DNA from: Cyclobacteriaceae bacterium
GTDB lineage: Bacteria > Bacteroidota > Bacteroidia > Cytophagales > Cyclobacteriaceae
Reading direction: 5' to 3'
DNA: 7,178 bases
Assembly: GCA_025363495.1 (NCBI GenBank)
Contig: JANYDR010000472.1
Span: 1 to 7,178, forward strand
This document shows positions 1 through 6,154 of the stretch, in pieces. The notes below the pieces were generated by a model that saw only the letters and a program-made list of their open reading frames with translations, was not told where the DNA came from and did no database searches. The first letter of the stretch is position 1. Every line of letters starts with the position of its first letter. The position numbers were made by a program, and so were the translations under genes.

Positions 1-743
1 AAGTCCGTAAGAATCTGAGAAATTCTTTCCTGGTCCATTCTCAAATCCCCCAGCATGCTTTCCATGTAAAATCTTTCAAGAGTTTTCTGATCGGACTCAA
101 GTTTCAGATTATTCAACTGAACTGCGATAATGATACCAACGATCACGATTATCAGATCAACGAATTTGTCAACAAACAAATTTCTCCACTTGAATGGCTT
201 CGGTTCTTTTGTTTTCTCCTTCATAACATTTTTACCTTCGTTAGCAGCAACTTCAGATTCTTCTTCCCTGACTGGCAATTCTTTTTCCATGATGTAATTC
301 AGAAACGCAATGCCGTTGAGCATCTTCCTATTCTCTTTTACTACATGATATCCTCGTTTCTCAAAAAATGGTTTTGCCGTGATGCTGGCTTCCACCACTG
401 CGGTATTAATATCTCTTTTTCTAAGTTTCTTTTCAAGCTTAGCTAGCAATGCGGTTCCTATCCCCTGACCTTGACGATCTTTGTGCACGTATAACATTCC
501 AATGGATGCATGATCATTTTCAAGGTTACCAAATCCAACGACCTTCCCATCCAACAGCGCTACTATTGTTTTACTTGATTTAAATCGCCCTTGTTTTTTC
601 TTAAAGTCAGGATTCGCAGGAGCCCAGGCATCGAGATGCTCGGGCGGATAGTCTTTACCGTTTATTGTGTGAACGGTGTCGTAAAAAAGATCGAGCATCG
701 CCACGGTATCATTACTCTCATATGGACGAATCTGAATCTTCAT
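1..743 (-). CDS. GNAT N-acetyltransferase fused to a C-terminal membrane segment (3' end outside window)
   Basis: My reading from ATG at 743 stays open for 247 codons to the window edge, so the C-terminus is missing. Residues 1-155 look like a GNAT acetyltransferase of the YafP/PhnO type: IRPY at 5-8, a DYPPEHLDAWAP stretch at 31-42, the acetyl-CoA loop Q91-x-x-G94-x-G96, and FFEKRGY at 126-132. These proteins normally stop near 155-165 residues. Here the frame continues through a charged linker (157-185) into one hydrophobic helix (about 195-210) followed by QLNN and a charged, probably helical stretch. That part resembles the N-terminus of DUF6090-type Bacteroidota membrane proteins. The acetyl acceptor is unknown. 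It would be a cytoplasmic enzyme anchored to the inner membrane. An internal ATG at residue 174 could start the membrane part separately. It lies 89 bp after argS on the same strand. The GNAT call is firm; the fusion partner's family is inferred. Confidence 0.85.
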   Translation of the reverse strand, partial: MKIQIRPYESNDTVAMLDLFYDTVHTINGKDYPPEHLDAWAPANPDFKKKQGRFKSSKTIVALLDGKVVGFGNLENDHASIGMLYVHKDRQGQGIGTALLAKLEKKLRKRDINTAVVEASITAKPFFEKRGYHVVKENRKMLNGIAFLNYIMEKELPVREEESEVAANEGKNVMKEKTKEPKPFKWRNLFVDKFVDLIIVIVGIIIAVQLNNLKLESDQKTLERFYMESMLGDLRMDQERISQILTD

Positions 744-752
744 CTTCTTTTA

Positions 753-828
753 GTTGATCGTTATTAGTTGTTTGTTAATCGTTAGATACCTCTGGCTGAC
801 TAACAACCATCAACGAACAACTAATAAC
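753..828. repeat. mirrored period-7 repeat between argS and the GNAT gene
   Basis: From 753, about 4.7 seven-base units of consensus GTTRNTN run on the plus strand to 785. A 14-base spacer (786-799) follows, then about four similar units in inverted orientation (801-828). As a result 760-776 and 812-828 form 17-bp arms with one mismatch, and 781-785 pairs with 800-804. The element fills most of the gap after the argS stop. It could fold as a hairpin at the 3' end of the argS message, but no T-run follows on either strand, so I call it a repeat and not a terminator. Confidence 0.75.
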
Positions 829-832
829 AAAT

Positions 833-2608
833 TTACATCCGTTCAGGCACCTCAATACCCAACAATCCCATCGCCTTCTTTAACACATCCGCCACCACAC
901 CGGAAAATGCAATTCTAAACTTCAGCTTCCCTTGATCAGTCTCATTAAAGATAGGAATTGCCTGATAGAACTGATTATAGCCTTTCGCTAATTCGAAAGC
1001 ATAGTTGGCAATAACTGCGGGCGAATATTCTCTTGATGCTTCTTCAAGCTTATGGATATACTGATTAATTCTAAAAATCACATCGCGCTCCATCGGCTCA
1101 AGTGAAGTAATATCTTTTACCTCTCCGGTGATGTTCTGAGAAGCTGCTTTTCTTAATATGGACCTTATCCGTGCATGAGTATATTGAATGAACGGGCCGG
1201 TGTGTCCCTGCAACTGGATTGATTCAGCAGGATCAAACAACATTCGTTTCTTCGGATCTACTTTCAGAAGAAAGAATTTCAAAGCTCCCATTCCAATCAT
1301 TTCGGAAAGTTTTTCCAATTCGCCTGATCCCATCTCATCGATCTTCCCGAGTTCTTTGGTTTGTTTTGATGCTTCCTCCACCATTTCTTCCATCAGATCG
1401 TCAGCATCTACAACGGTACCCTCACGACTCTTCATCTTGCCTGAAGGAAGATCAACCATGCCGTATGATAAATGATAACATTCCTTCGCCCATTCATATC
1501 CAAGCTTGGCAAGAATGAGGAATAAAACCTTAAAGTGATATTCCTGCTCATTGCCGACTGTATAAACTTGTTTTTCGATTTTTGGAAAATCGCGGAAGCG
1601 AAGGATTGCCGTTCCAAAATCCTGTGTCATGTACACCGATGTACCGTCAGAACGCAGTAAAACTTTTTGATCCAATCCGTCTCCTGTAAGGTCAACCCAG
1701 ACGGAGCCATCCTCTTTTTTGAAAAATATTCCTTTATCCAATCCACGGAGAACTTCTTCCTTACCTAATAAGTAGGTTTCGGATTCATAGTACAGCTTCT
1801 CAAAGTCGACACCCATGCGCTTGTACGTAACTGCAAAGCCTTCGTAGACCCAGCCATTCATCATCTTCCACAAAGAAACAGTTTCTGGGTCTTTCTGTTC
1901 CCACTTCTGAAGCATGTCAATGGCAAGCTTCATGATAGGCGTTTCTTTTTCAGCAACCTCTTTCACTACACCCTTTTCTTCCAGCTCTTTTATTTGCGAT
2001 TTAAAAACTTTATCAAACTCAACGTAATATTTCCCAACTAATTTATCCCCCTTCAATCCGCTGCTTTGAGGCGTTTCGCCATTACCATATAATTTCCAGG
2101 CGGCCATTGATTTACAGATATGAATCCCACGGTCGTTGATGATCTGTACTTTATGAACTTTATAGCCGTTGGCTTTATAAATCTCCGCCACGCTCCATCC
2201 CAAAAAATTATTTCTTAAATGACCAAGGTGAAGCGGTTTGTTAGTATTAGGCGATGAATACTCCACCATGATCTCTTTTCCGTTCGAAGCCAGTTGGCCA
2301 AAAGAAGGGTTAGAGTAAATCGATTCAAACACATTTACCCAAACCGAATCATTGATCGACAAATTCAGAAATCCTTTTACGACATTGAACTTGCTTACCA
2401 AACCAGAGTTGGTTTGAAGATATTCTCCTATCACACGAGCTGTTTCTTCCGGACTTTTTTTAGAAACTTTTGTGAAGGGAAAACAGACTACCGTGTGCGA
2501 TCCTTCAAACTCCTGGTTTGTAGGTTGAAGCTGTAGCGGAATAGACGTGTTGAATAAAGCTATGGTTGCTTTTTGTATTTCAGTGCGAAGGGTGAGATCT
2601 AAATTCAT
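833..2608 (-). CDS. argS: arginyl-tRNA synthetase
   Basis: This cytoplasmic class I aminoacyl-tRNA synthetase attaches arginine to tRNA-Arg using ATP. The protein has 591 residues, the usual size. The N-terminal tRNA-recognition domain spans about 1-105. The catalytic core carries the HIGH signature as HLGH (127-130), preceded by EYSSPNTNKPL, and the KMSKS loop as KMKSR (391-395) within GKMKSREGTVV. The C-terminal helical anticodon-binding (DALR) domain begins around GPFIQYTHAR (471-480) and ends LGIEVPERM. All expected blocks are present and the frame is intact. The ATG at 2608 gives a normal N-terminus and is preceded by an A-rich tract without a Shine-Dalgarno sequence, as is common in Bacteroidota. 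It lies 117 bp downstream of the deoxyhypusine-synthase-like gene on the same strand, separated by a large inverted repeat, so co-transcription is possible but uncertain. It is the arginine consumer in a locus otherwise about arginine and polyamine metabolism. Confidence 0.97.
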   Translation of the reverse strand: MNLDLTLRTEIQKATIALFNTSIPLQLQPTNQEFEGSHTVVCFPFTKVSKKSPEETARVIGEYLQTNSGLVSKFNVVKGFLNLSINDSVWVNVFESIYSNPSFGQLASNGKEIMVEYSSPNTNKPLHLGHLRNNFLGWSVAEIYKANGYKVHKVQIINDRGIHICKSMAAWKLYGNGETPQSSGLKGDKLVGKYYVEFDKVFKSQIKELEEKGVVKEVAEKETPIMKLAIDMLQKWEQKDPETVSLWKMMNGWVYEGFAVTYKRMGVDFEKLYYESETYLLGKEEVLRGLDKGIFFKKEDGSVWVDLTGDGLDQKVLLRSDGTSVYMTQDFGTAILRFRDFPKIEKQVYTVGNEQEYHFKVLFLILAKLGYEWAKECYHLSYGMVDLPSGKMKSREGTVVDADDLMEEMVEEASKQTKELGKIDEMGSGELEKLSEMIGMGALKFFLLKVDPKKRMLFDPAESIQLQGHTGPFIQYTHARIRSILRKAASQNITGEVKDITSLEPMERDVIFRINQYIHKLEEASREYSPAVIANYAFELAKGYNQFYQAIPIFNETDQGKLKFRIAFSGVVADVLKKAMGLLGIEVPERM

Positions 2609-2617
2609 TAATATTTT

Positions 2618-2714
2618 CTTTGCGGTCTTTGCGAATCTGTCTTTGCGAACTTTGCGTGAAACAAGCGTTGCTCGGCAGTTTCACGCAAAGTTCGCAAAGG
2701 AAATACGCGCAAAG
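2618..2714. repeat. CTTTGCG-word intergenic element with perfect 22-bp inverted arms
   Basis: The gap between the deoxyhypusine-synthase-like gene and argS contains CTTTGCG four times on the plus strand (2618, 2627, 2641, 2650) and its complement CGCAAAG three times (2684, 2693, 2708). Adjacent copies are mostly nine bases apart. Positions 2641-2662 and 2678-2699 are perfect 22-bp inverted arms around a 15-base loop. In the minus-strand message the hairpin would end 32 nt before the argS ATG. No T-tract follows it on either strand, so it is not a standard intrinsic terminator. It looks like a dispersed palindromic (REP-like) element. I have the impression that similar words occur between genes in other Bacteroidota genomes, but cannot check that here. 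Confidence 0.85.
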
Positions 2715-2725
2715 GGCTCTAAGCT

Positions 2726-3703
2726 TTACATGTCTAAAATATAAGCAAACATTAAGGGTGCCACAATCGTCGCGTCACTCTCTACAATAAACTTCGGAGT
2801 ATCAATACTGAGCTTACCCCAGGTAATCTTTTCATTAGGCACAGCTCCTGAATAAGAGCCATAGCTCGTAGTCGAATCACTGATCTGACAGAAATAACTC
2901 CAAAAAGGAATACCATCACGCTCAAGATCCTGATGCAACATAGGAACAACACAAATCGGAAAGTCACCGGCAATACCTCCACCGATCTGAAAGAATCCAA
3001 TGCCGTCTTTGCCAGAATTGTTTGTGTACCATTCTGTCAACCAGACCATATATTCAATACCTGACTTCATGGTAGAAGCTTTCAACTCGCCCGTTACGCA
3101 ATACGAAGCGAAAATATTTCCCATGGTAGAATCTTCCCATCCTGGCACCACCATCGGCATGTTTCTTTCCGCCGCTGCGATCATCCATGAATTTTTAGGA
3201 TCGATCTCGTAATACTGTTTCAACACTCCACTATTGATCATGCGAAACATAAACTCATGAGGAAAAAGACGTTCGCCTTTATTCTCAGCATCCTTCCACA
3301 CTTTAAATAAATGCTCTTGCAGACGACGGAAAGCTTCTTCTTCAGGAATACATGTATCTGTAACACGGTTCAAATGATTTTGAAGCAAATCCCACTCTTG
3401 CTCAGGTGTTAGGTCACGGTAATTAGGAATTCTTTTATAGTGCGAGTGCGCAACAAGATTCATTATATCTTCTTCAAGATTAGCCCCTGTGCAAGAGATA
3501 ATCTGCACTTTGTCTTTCCGAATCATCTCCGCGAAGCTGATGCCTAGTTCGGCAGTACTCATAGCGCCGGCCAGCGTGACCATCATTTTCTTACCTTCAG
3601 CAATATGCTTCTTATAGGCTTTGGCCGCGTCCACAAGGGCAGCGGAATTGAAATGGAGATAGTTTTTTTCGATGAAATCGGAGATGGGTCGGTTTTGGCT
3701 CAT
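2726..3703 (-). CDS. deoxyhypusine synthase family protein, probable homospermidine synthase-type aminobutyltransferase
   Basis: This 325-residue protein belongs to the NAD-dependent deoxyhypusine synthase family, which takes the aminobutyl group from spermidine and passes it through a lysine imine. The active-site lysine is present as WGK with Lys297 (human Lys329), and Glu291 and Trp295 match human Glu323 and Trp327. NAD-site elements include the CTGANLEED segment and the IGGGIAGDFP glycine loop. Eukaryotes and archaea use the enzyme on eIF5A/aIF5A. Bacteria have no such target, and bacterial members are thought to act on free polyamines, for example forming homospermidine, a major polyamine in many Flavobacteria and Cytophaga relatives. 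A polyamine role fits the nearby speA but is inference. I chose the ATG at 3703 because family similarity begins there (MSQNRPISDFIEKNY). The open frame up to 3817 translates repeat DNA. The upstream gap is shared with the divergent oxidoreductase. The enzyme is cytoplasmic. Confidence 0.9.
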   Translation of the reverse strand: MSQNRPISDFIEKNYLHFNSAALVDAAKAYKKHIAEGKKMMVTLAGAMSTAELGISFAEMIRKDKVQIISCTGANLEEDIMNLVAHSHYKRIPNYRDLTPEQEWDLLQNHLNRVTDTCIPEEEAFRRLQEHLFKVWKDAENKGERLFPHEFMFRMINSGVLKQYYEIDPKNSWMIAAAERNMPMVVPGWEDSTMGNIFASYCVTGELKASTMKSGIEYMVWLTEWYTNNSGKDGIGFFQIGGGIAGDFPICVVPMLHQDLERDGIPFWSYFCQISDSTTSYGSYSGAVPNEKITWGKLSIDTPKFIVESDATIVAPLMFAYILDM

Positions 3704-3724
3704 GACGTAGTGGTAAAATTTGGG

Positions 3725-3755
3725 CGAAAATACGACTAATAGCTTAAAGCAGAAA
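3725..3755 (-). promoter_or_regulatory. weak candidate promoter for the deoxyhypusine-synthase-like gene
   Basis: Read on the minus strand, TTTC (3755-3752) is followed after 19 bases by TATTTTCG (3732-3725). This resembles the Bacteroidota primary promoter pattern of TTTG near -33 and TAnnTTTG near -7, with one mismatch in each box. It would place a transcript start roughly 10-20 bases before the ATG at 3703. It lies inside AT-rich repeat DNA, so a chance match is quite possible. Confidence 0.25.
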
Positions 3756-3817
3756 GATGAAAATTGAAAGTTGAAAGCGGAAGGTAAATTGGGTTGAAAG
3801 AAAGAATTAACTTTCAA
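3743..3817. repeat. degenerate period-7 TTGAAAG/CTTTCAA repeat
   Basis: On the minus strand from 3777 down to 3743 there are five successive seven-base units related to CTTTCAA. The two at 3771-3777 and 3764-3770 are identical and the rest are degenerate. A third TTGAAAG lies at 3794-3800, with an inverted CTTTCAA at 3811-3817 that could form a 7-bp stem around a ten-base loop. The repeat occupies much of the divergent promoter region between the deoxyhypusine-synthase-like gene and the oxidoreductase. Confidence 0.6.
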
Positions 3818-3867
3818 ACTAAAATGAGTTGTATAAGTAGTTCTTTAAGTCTCTAATTAAAATTCGA

Positions 3868-4851
3868 ATGACAAGAATCTGGAATGTGGGCATTCTAGGC
3901 CCGGGAAAAATTGCAAATCGGTTTGCTGATTCGTTTAAACATGTGCCGGAGGCAAAGGTCTATGCTATCGCCTCCCGGGATGAGAATAAGGCAAAGGAAT
4001 TTGCAGCCGCTCACAATGTTGAAAAGTATTATACCTCATACGAACAACTTGTAAAAGATCCGGCGGTCGATCTCATCTACATAGCAACGCCGCATCCCTT
4101 TCATTACGAACAATCTCTTTTATGCCTGAACCATGGCAAAGCTGTACTGTGTGAAAAACCCCTTGCCCTCAATCTCAGACAAGCGACCGAAATAGTGGCT
4201 GCGGCGAAAAAGACAAAAACTTTCTTCATGGAAGGTATGTGGTCACGGTTTTTTCCAACCATTCATAAAACTATTGACTTGCTAAAATCCGGCGCCATTG
4301 GTGAGATCAAATCACTCCATGCTGACTTTGGATTTTCAGGGCCGGTGAATCTGGAAGGACGTCTTTACAACATGGCGTTAGGTGGAGGAGCACAACTTGA
4401 CGTCGGCGTTTATCCAATGTTCTTTGCATTACTGGTACTTGGCAAACCCGATGAAATAAAAGCCTTCAGTCAATTGGCTTCTACCGGCGCTGACACTACC
4501 ACTCAAGCCCTGTTCAAATACAAAAGCGGCGCAATTGCACACATACTTTCATCTATTGTTGCCGATTCACCTAAAGATGCTCACATCATGGGCACACTTG
4601 GGCGAATTACTGTTCAAACCCCCTGGCATAAATCTGAGAAAGTTACATTGCGACTCAACTCAGGTGAAACTACTGAGTTTGCGTTTCCTCATTCGGGAAA
4701 TGGATTTGAGTTTCAACTTCAACATGTAGTCCGTTGTTTGGAAGCAGGAGAAACTGAAAGCGATGAAATGCCACACAGCCTAAGTTTGATGATGGCAGAG
4801 GTGAGTGATGAGATTAGGAGGCAGGGAGGGGTTAAGTATGCGGTGGATTAG
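3868..4851 (+). CDS. Gfo/Idh/MocA family NAD(P)-dependent oxidoreductase, dihydrodiol dehydrogenase-like
   Basis: This soluble 327-residue dehydrogenase should oxidise a sugar or a cyclic diol/alcohol using NAD(P). The N-terminal Rossmann fold shows GxGxxA at 11-16 (GPGKIA), and the family EKP motif at 96-98 contains the catalytic Lys97. The C-terminal substrate domain has GGGAQLDVGVYP at 172-183, with Asp178 and Tyr182. Trp125 (in MEGMWSRFFP) and Phe154 fall at the same residue numbers that I recall for substrate-pocket residues of mammalian dimeric dihydrodiol dehydrogenase, so this branch is favoured. The true substrate cannot be read from sequence. The ATG at 3868 begins just before the first beta strand, with no clear Shine-Dalgarno sequence. 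It is transcribed away from the deoxyhypusine-synthase-like gene and converges on the arginase gene. Nothing ties it to arginine or polyamine metabolism, and it is probably a single-gene unit. Confidence 0.9.
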   Translation: MTRIWNVGILGPGKIANRFADSFKHVPEAKVYAIASRDENKAKEFAAAHNVEKYYTSYEQLVKDPAVDLIYIATPHPFHYEQSLLCLNHGKAVLCEKPLALNLRQATEIVAAAKKTKTFFMEGMWSRFFPTIHKTIDLLKSGAIGEIKSLHADFGFSGPVNLEGRLYNMALGGGAQLDVGVYPMFFALLVLGKPDEIKAFSQLASTGADTTTQALFKYKSGAIAHILSSIVADSPKDAHIMGTLGRITVQTPWHKSEKVTLRLNSGETTEFAFPHSGNGFEFQLQHVVRCLEAGETESDEMPHSLSLMMAEVSDEIRRQGGVKYAVD

Positions 4852-4853
4852 TT

Positions 4854-4884
4854 GTTCTGGGTTCTGAGTTCTGGGTTGTGGGTT
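4854..4884. repeat. period-7 GTTCTGG tandem repeat after the oxidoreductase
   Basis: Three bases after the stop codon, four tandem seven-base units start at 4854, 4861, 4868 and 4875 (consensus GTTCTGG, with variants GTTCTGA and GTTGTGG), followed by a partial GTT. The array lies in the convergent gap between the oxidoreductase and the arginase and has no coding role. It is another period-7 intergenic array, with a word unlike those at 753-828 and 3743-3817. Confidence 0.8.
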
Positions 4885-4921
4885 AGCGAGTACTACAACT
4901 TTTATTAAATGCACACTTGCA

Positions 4922-4941
4922 ACCTGTATCCTGTAACAGGT
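4922..4941. repeat. small inverted repeat with two CCTGTAW heptamers in the convergent gap
   Basis: ACCTGT (4922-4927) and ACAGGT (4936-4941) are perfect 6-bp inverted arms around eight bases. CCTGTAT (4923) and CCTGTAA (4930) form two tandem heptamers. The position between convergent stops would suit a two-way terminator, but no T-run follows, so termination is only a possibility. Confidence 0.4.
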
Positions 4942-4948
4942 GACTTCC

Positions 4949-5923
4949 CTACCGATCTCGCTCCATCATCACCGGCCTCGCTTCAATGGCCCTGGCAACT
5001 GCCTCCATTACTTCAAAGGCGTTTTCCGCCATGCTGTTTTGGGAATCCAGCGTTGGATTTACTTCGGCGACTTCCCAGGCACATAGTTTAGGGCTTTTTG
5101 CTAATTCGACGTTCAATATTTTTGCTTCTTCAACTGTAAGCCCATTTGGAACCGGCGTGCCAGTACCGACAGATATACGACTGTCCAAACTATCAACATC
5201 AAATGAAACATAGATCAGATCACAGTGATCAAGCATTTTAAGAGTTTCCTGAGCGACCGCTACCGGCCCCATCTTCTTCACCTCGTCTGCAGTGAAATTC
5301 GTAATACCGTATTTGTTGATAATATAATTTTCAGCTTTCTCCAGATCACGGACCGAAATAAATACAAGGTCTTCCGGATAAATCTTTGCGCCAGGAATAC
5401 CAACGTTCATGATCTGTTCCCAATATTCAATCGTCTCTCCTCTGGGATCATTGACTTTGCATTCAAGATTATCAATGCCACACGCCATGGCAAGCGTCAT
5501 GCCGTGCATGTTGCCGGAAGGAGTGGTATAAGGAGAATGAAAATCCGCATGAGCGTCAATCCAGACCACACCGAGACGTTTTTTTGGATGTGCCTTTTTA
5601 ATACCAGCTATTGTTCCATAAGCCGTACTGTGATCACCTGCCATGATTAAGGGAAAGAAATCGTCCCAGATTTGCTCATAGACCTCAAGGCAAACGCGCT
5701 CTTCCATGATCAGCACGCCATCGATGAACTTGGCATATGTATGTTCGGCGCTGTTGAAGAGGAGTTCGTTTACATTTTCCACTTCGACACTTTCATTCTC
5801 ACGGAAGAAATCGGATTTCGCATCCAGGCTGGCAATTTTCATCGCCTCGACTCCCAGACTCGCTCCGCGCGTACCGGCACCGATTTCGGATTTTACCTGT
5901 ATGATTTTTATTTTCTCGCTCAC
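4949..5923 (-). CDS. rocF: arginase-type ureohydrolase
   Basis: This 324-residue manganese enzyme of the arginase/agmatinase family would split arginine into ornithine and urea in the cytoplasm. All six metal ligands are visible: His98 (GDHS), Asp123, His125 and Asp127 (DAHAD), and Asp242 and Asp244 (SFDVD). SGNMHG at 136-141 is the arginine-binding loop of arginases (human Ser137, Asn139, His141), and EVNP with Glu287 also fits arginase better than agmatinase. Asp193 matches human Asp183. The human Asn130 position is His129 here, and the usual DP after SFDVDSL is DS, so the substrate assignment deserves caution; agmatinase or another guanidino substrate is the alternative. The start is GTG at 5923: an in-frame TGA lies nine bases upstream, and the next methionine (residue 28) would remove the conserved GAGTRGASLG. 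It is divergent from speA, with a shared 231-bp control region. Confidence 0.9.
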   Translation of the reverse strand: MSEKIKIIQVKSEIGAGTRGASLGVEAMKIASLDAKSDFFRENESVEVENVNELLFNSAEHTYAKFIDGVLIMEERVCLEVYEQIWDDFFPLIMAGDHSTAYGTIAGIKKAHPKKRLGVVWIDAHADFHSPYTTPSGNMHGMTLAMACGIDNLECKVNDPRGETIEYWEQIMNVGIPGAKIYPEDLVFISVRDLEKAENYIINKYGITNFTADEVKKMGPVAVAQETLKMLDHCDLIYVSFDVDSLDSRISVGTGTPVPNGLTVEEAKILNVELAKSPKLCAWEVAEVNPTLDSQNSMAENAFEVMEAVARAIEARPVMMERDR

Positions 5924-5987
5924 AAAAACTCAGATTAACAACAACAGAAAGAAGGACTTAAAGAAGAATTAACAAGACACGTAGAGT

Positions 5988-6024
5988 GGTCTCTGTTCAG
6001 AGGTCGGGCAACGGGGGGTGTGCC
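5988..6024 (+). other. GC-rich double-hairpin segment of unknown role between the arginase gene and speA
   Basis: Within an AT-rich gap, 5988-5994 pairs with 5999-6005 (seven pairs, two of them G-U, four-base loop). Next to it, 6007-6010 pairs with 6021-6024 around a G-rich loop. The G-U pairs hold only in plus-strand RNA, hinting at a structured transcript toward speA, although a start site this far upstream is unproven. I do not recognise a known riboswitch. Confidence 0.3.
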
Positions 6025-6057
6025 GAAGAGATTGAAATAAGAAACTGACGGATGACC

Positions 6058-6073
6058 ATACAATTAATTGTAT
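6058..6073. promoter_or_regulatory. perfect 16-bp palindrome, candidate operator
   Basis: ATACAATTAATTGTAT at 6058-6073 is a perfect palindrome centred about 89 bp before the speA ATG and about 142 bp before the arginase GTG. It lies in the divergent gap between two arginine-using genes and overlaps the -35-like hexamer of a possible speA promoter. That geometry suits a dimeric repressor or activator. It does not match the E. coli ArgR box well, so no regulator is named. Confidence 0.45.
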
Positions 6074-6096
6074 TGCAAAGATGGCAATTTTATACC
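6068..6096 (+). promoter_or_regulatory. weak candidate promoter for speA
   Basis: TTGTAT (6068-6073), a 17-base spacer and TATACC (6091-6096) give sigma70-like spacing upstream of speA, with the first hexamer overlapping the palindrome. I found no good TAnnTTTG box of the Bacteroidota type here. Both hexamers are only partial matches, so this is tentative. Confidence 0.2.
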
Positions 6097-6154
6097 AATA
6101 TTGCGTTTTTACTGCATAATCCGTCCCTATCGCCGTTAAACCCATGAATGTGAA

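Noticed and set aside
753..828. CRISPR array or attachment site
   Set aside because: Units are seven bases, degenerate and contiguous without spacers, and no integrase, cas or tRNA gene lies nearby.
1188..1518. Plus-strand ORFs of 95-99 codons opposite argS
   Set aside because: They are antisense shadows of a fully conserved argS reading frame, with low-complexity Ser/Pro-rich translations.
2641..2699. Intrinsic terminator of the deoxyhypusine-synthase-like gene
   Set aside because: The hairpin is strong, but no T-run follows it on either strand, and the same word repeats outside the arms, which fits a repeat element better.
2726..3703. True deoxyhypusine synthase acting on a translation factor
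   Set aside because: Bacteria have no eIF5A and EF-P is modified by other enzymes, so a polyamine substrate is more likely.
3704..3817. 38-codon N-terminal extension of the deoxyhypusine-synthase-like gene, starting at ATG 3817
   Set aside because: The extension translates the CTTTCAA repeat DNA, has no family similarity, and the ATG at 3703 gives the normal 325-residue length.
5225..5650. 141-codon plus-strand ORF opposite the arginase gene
   Set aside because: It is an antisense shadow of a ureohydrolase whose metal-binding motifs are all in the minus-strand frame.
4949..5923. Agmatinase (SpeB) as the primary call
   Set aside because: Gene context with speA invites it, but SGNMHG and EVNP are arginase signatures, and the usual SHG-type agmatinase loop is absent.
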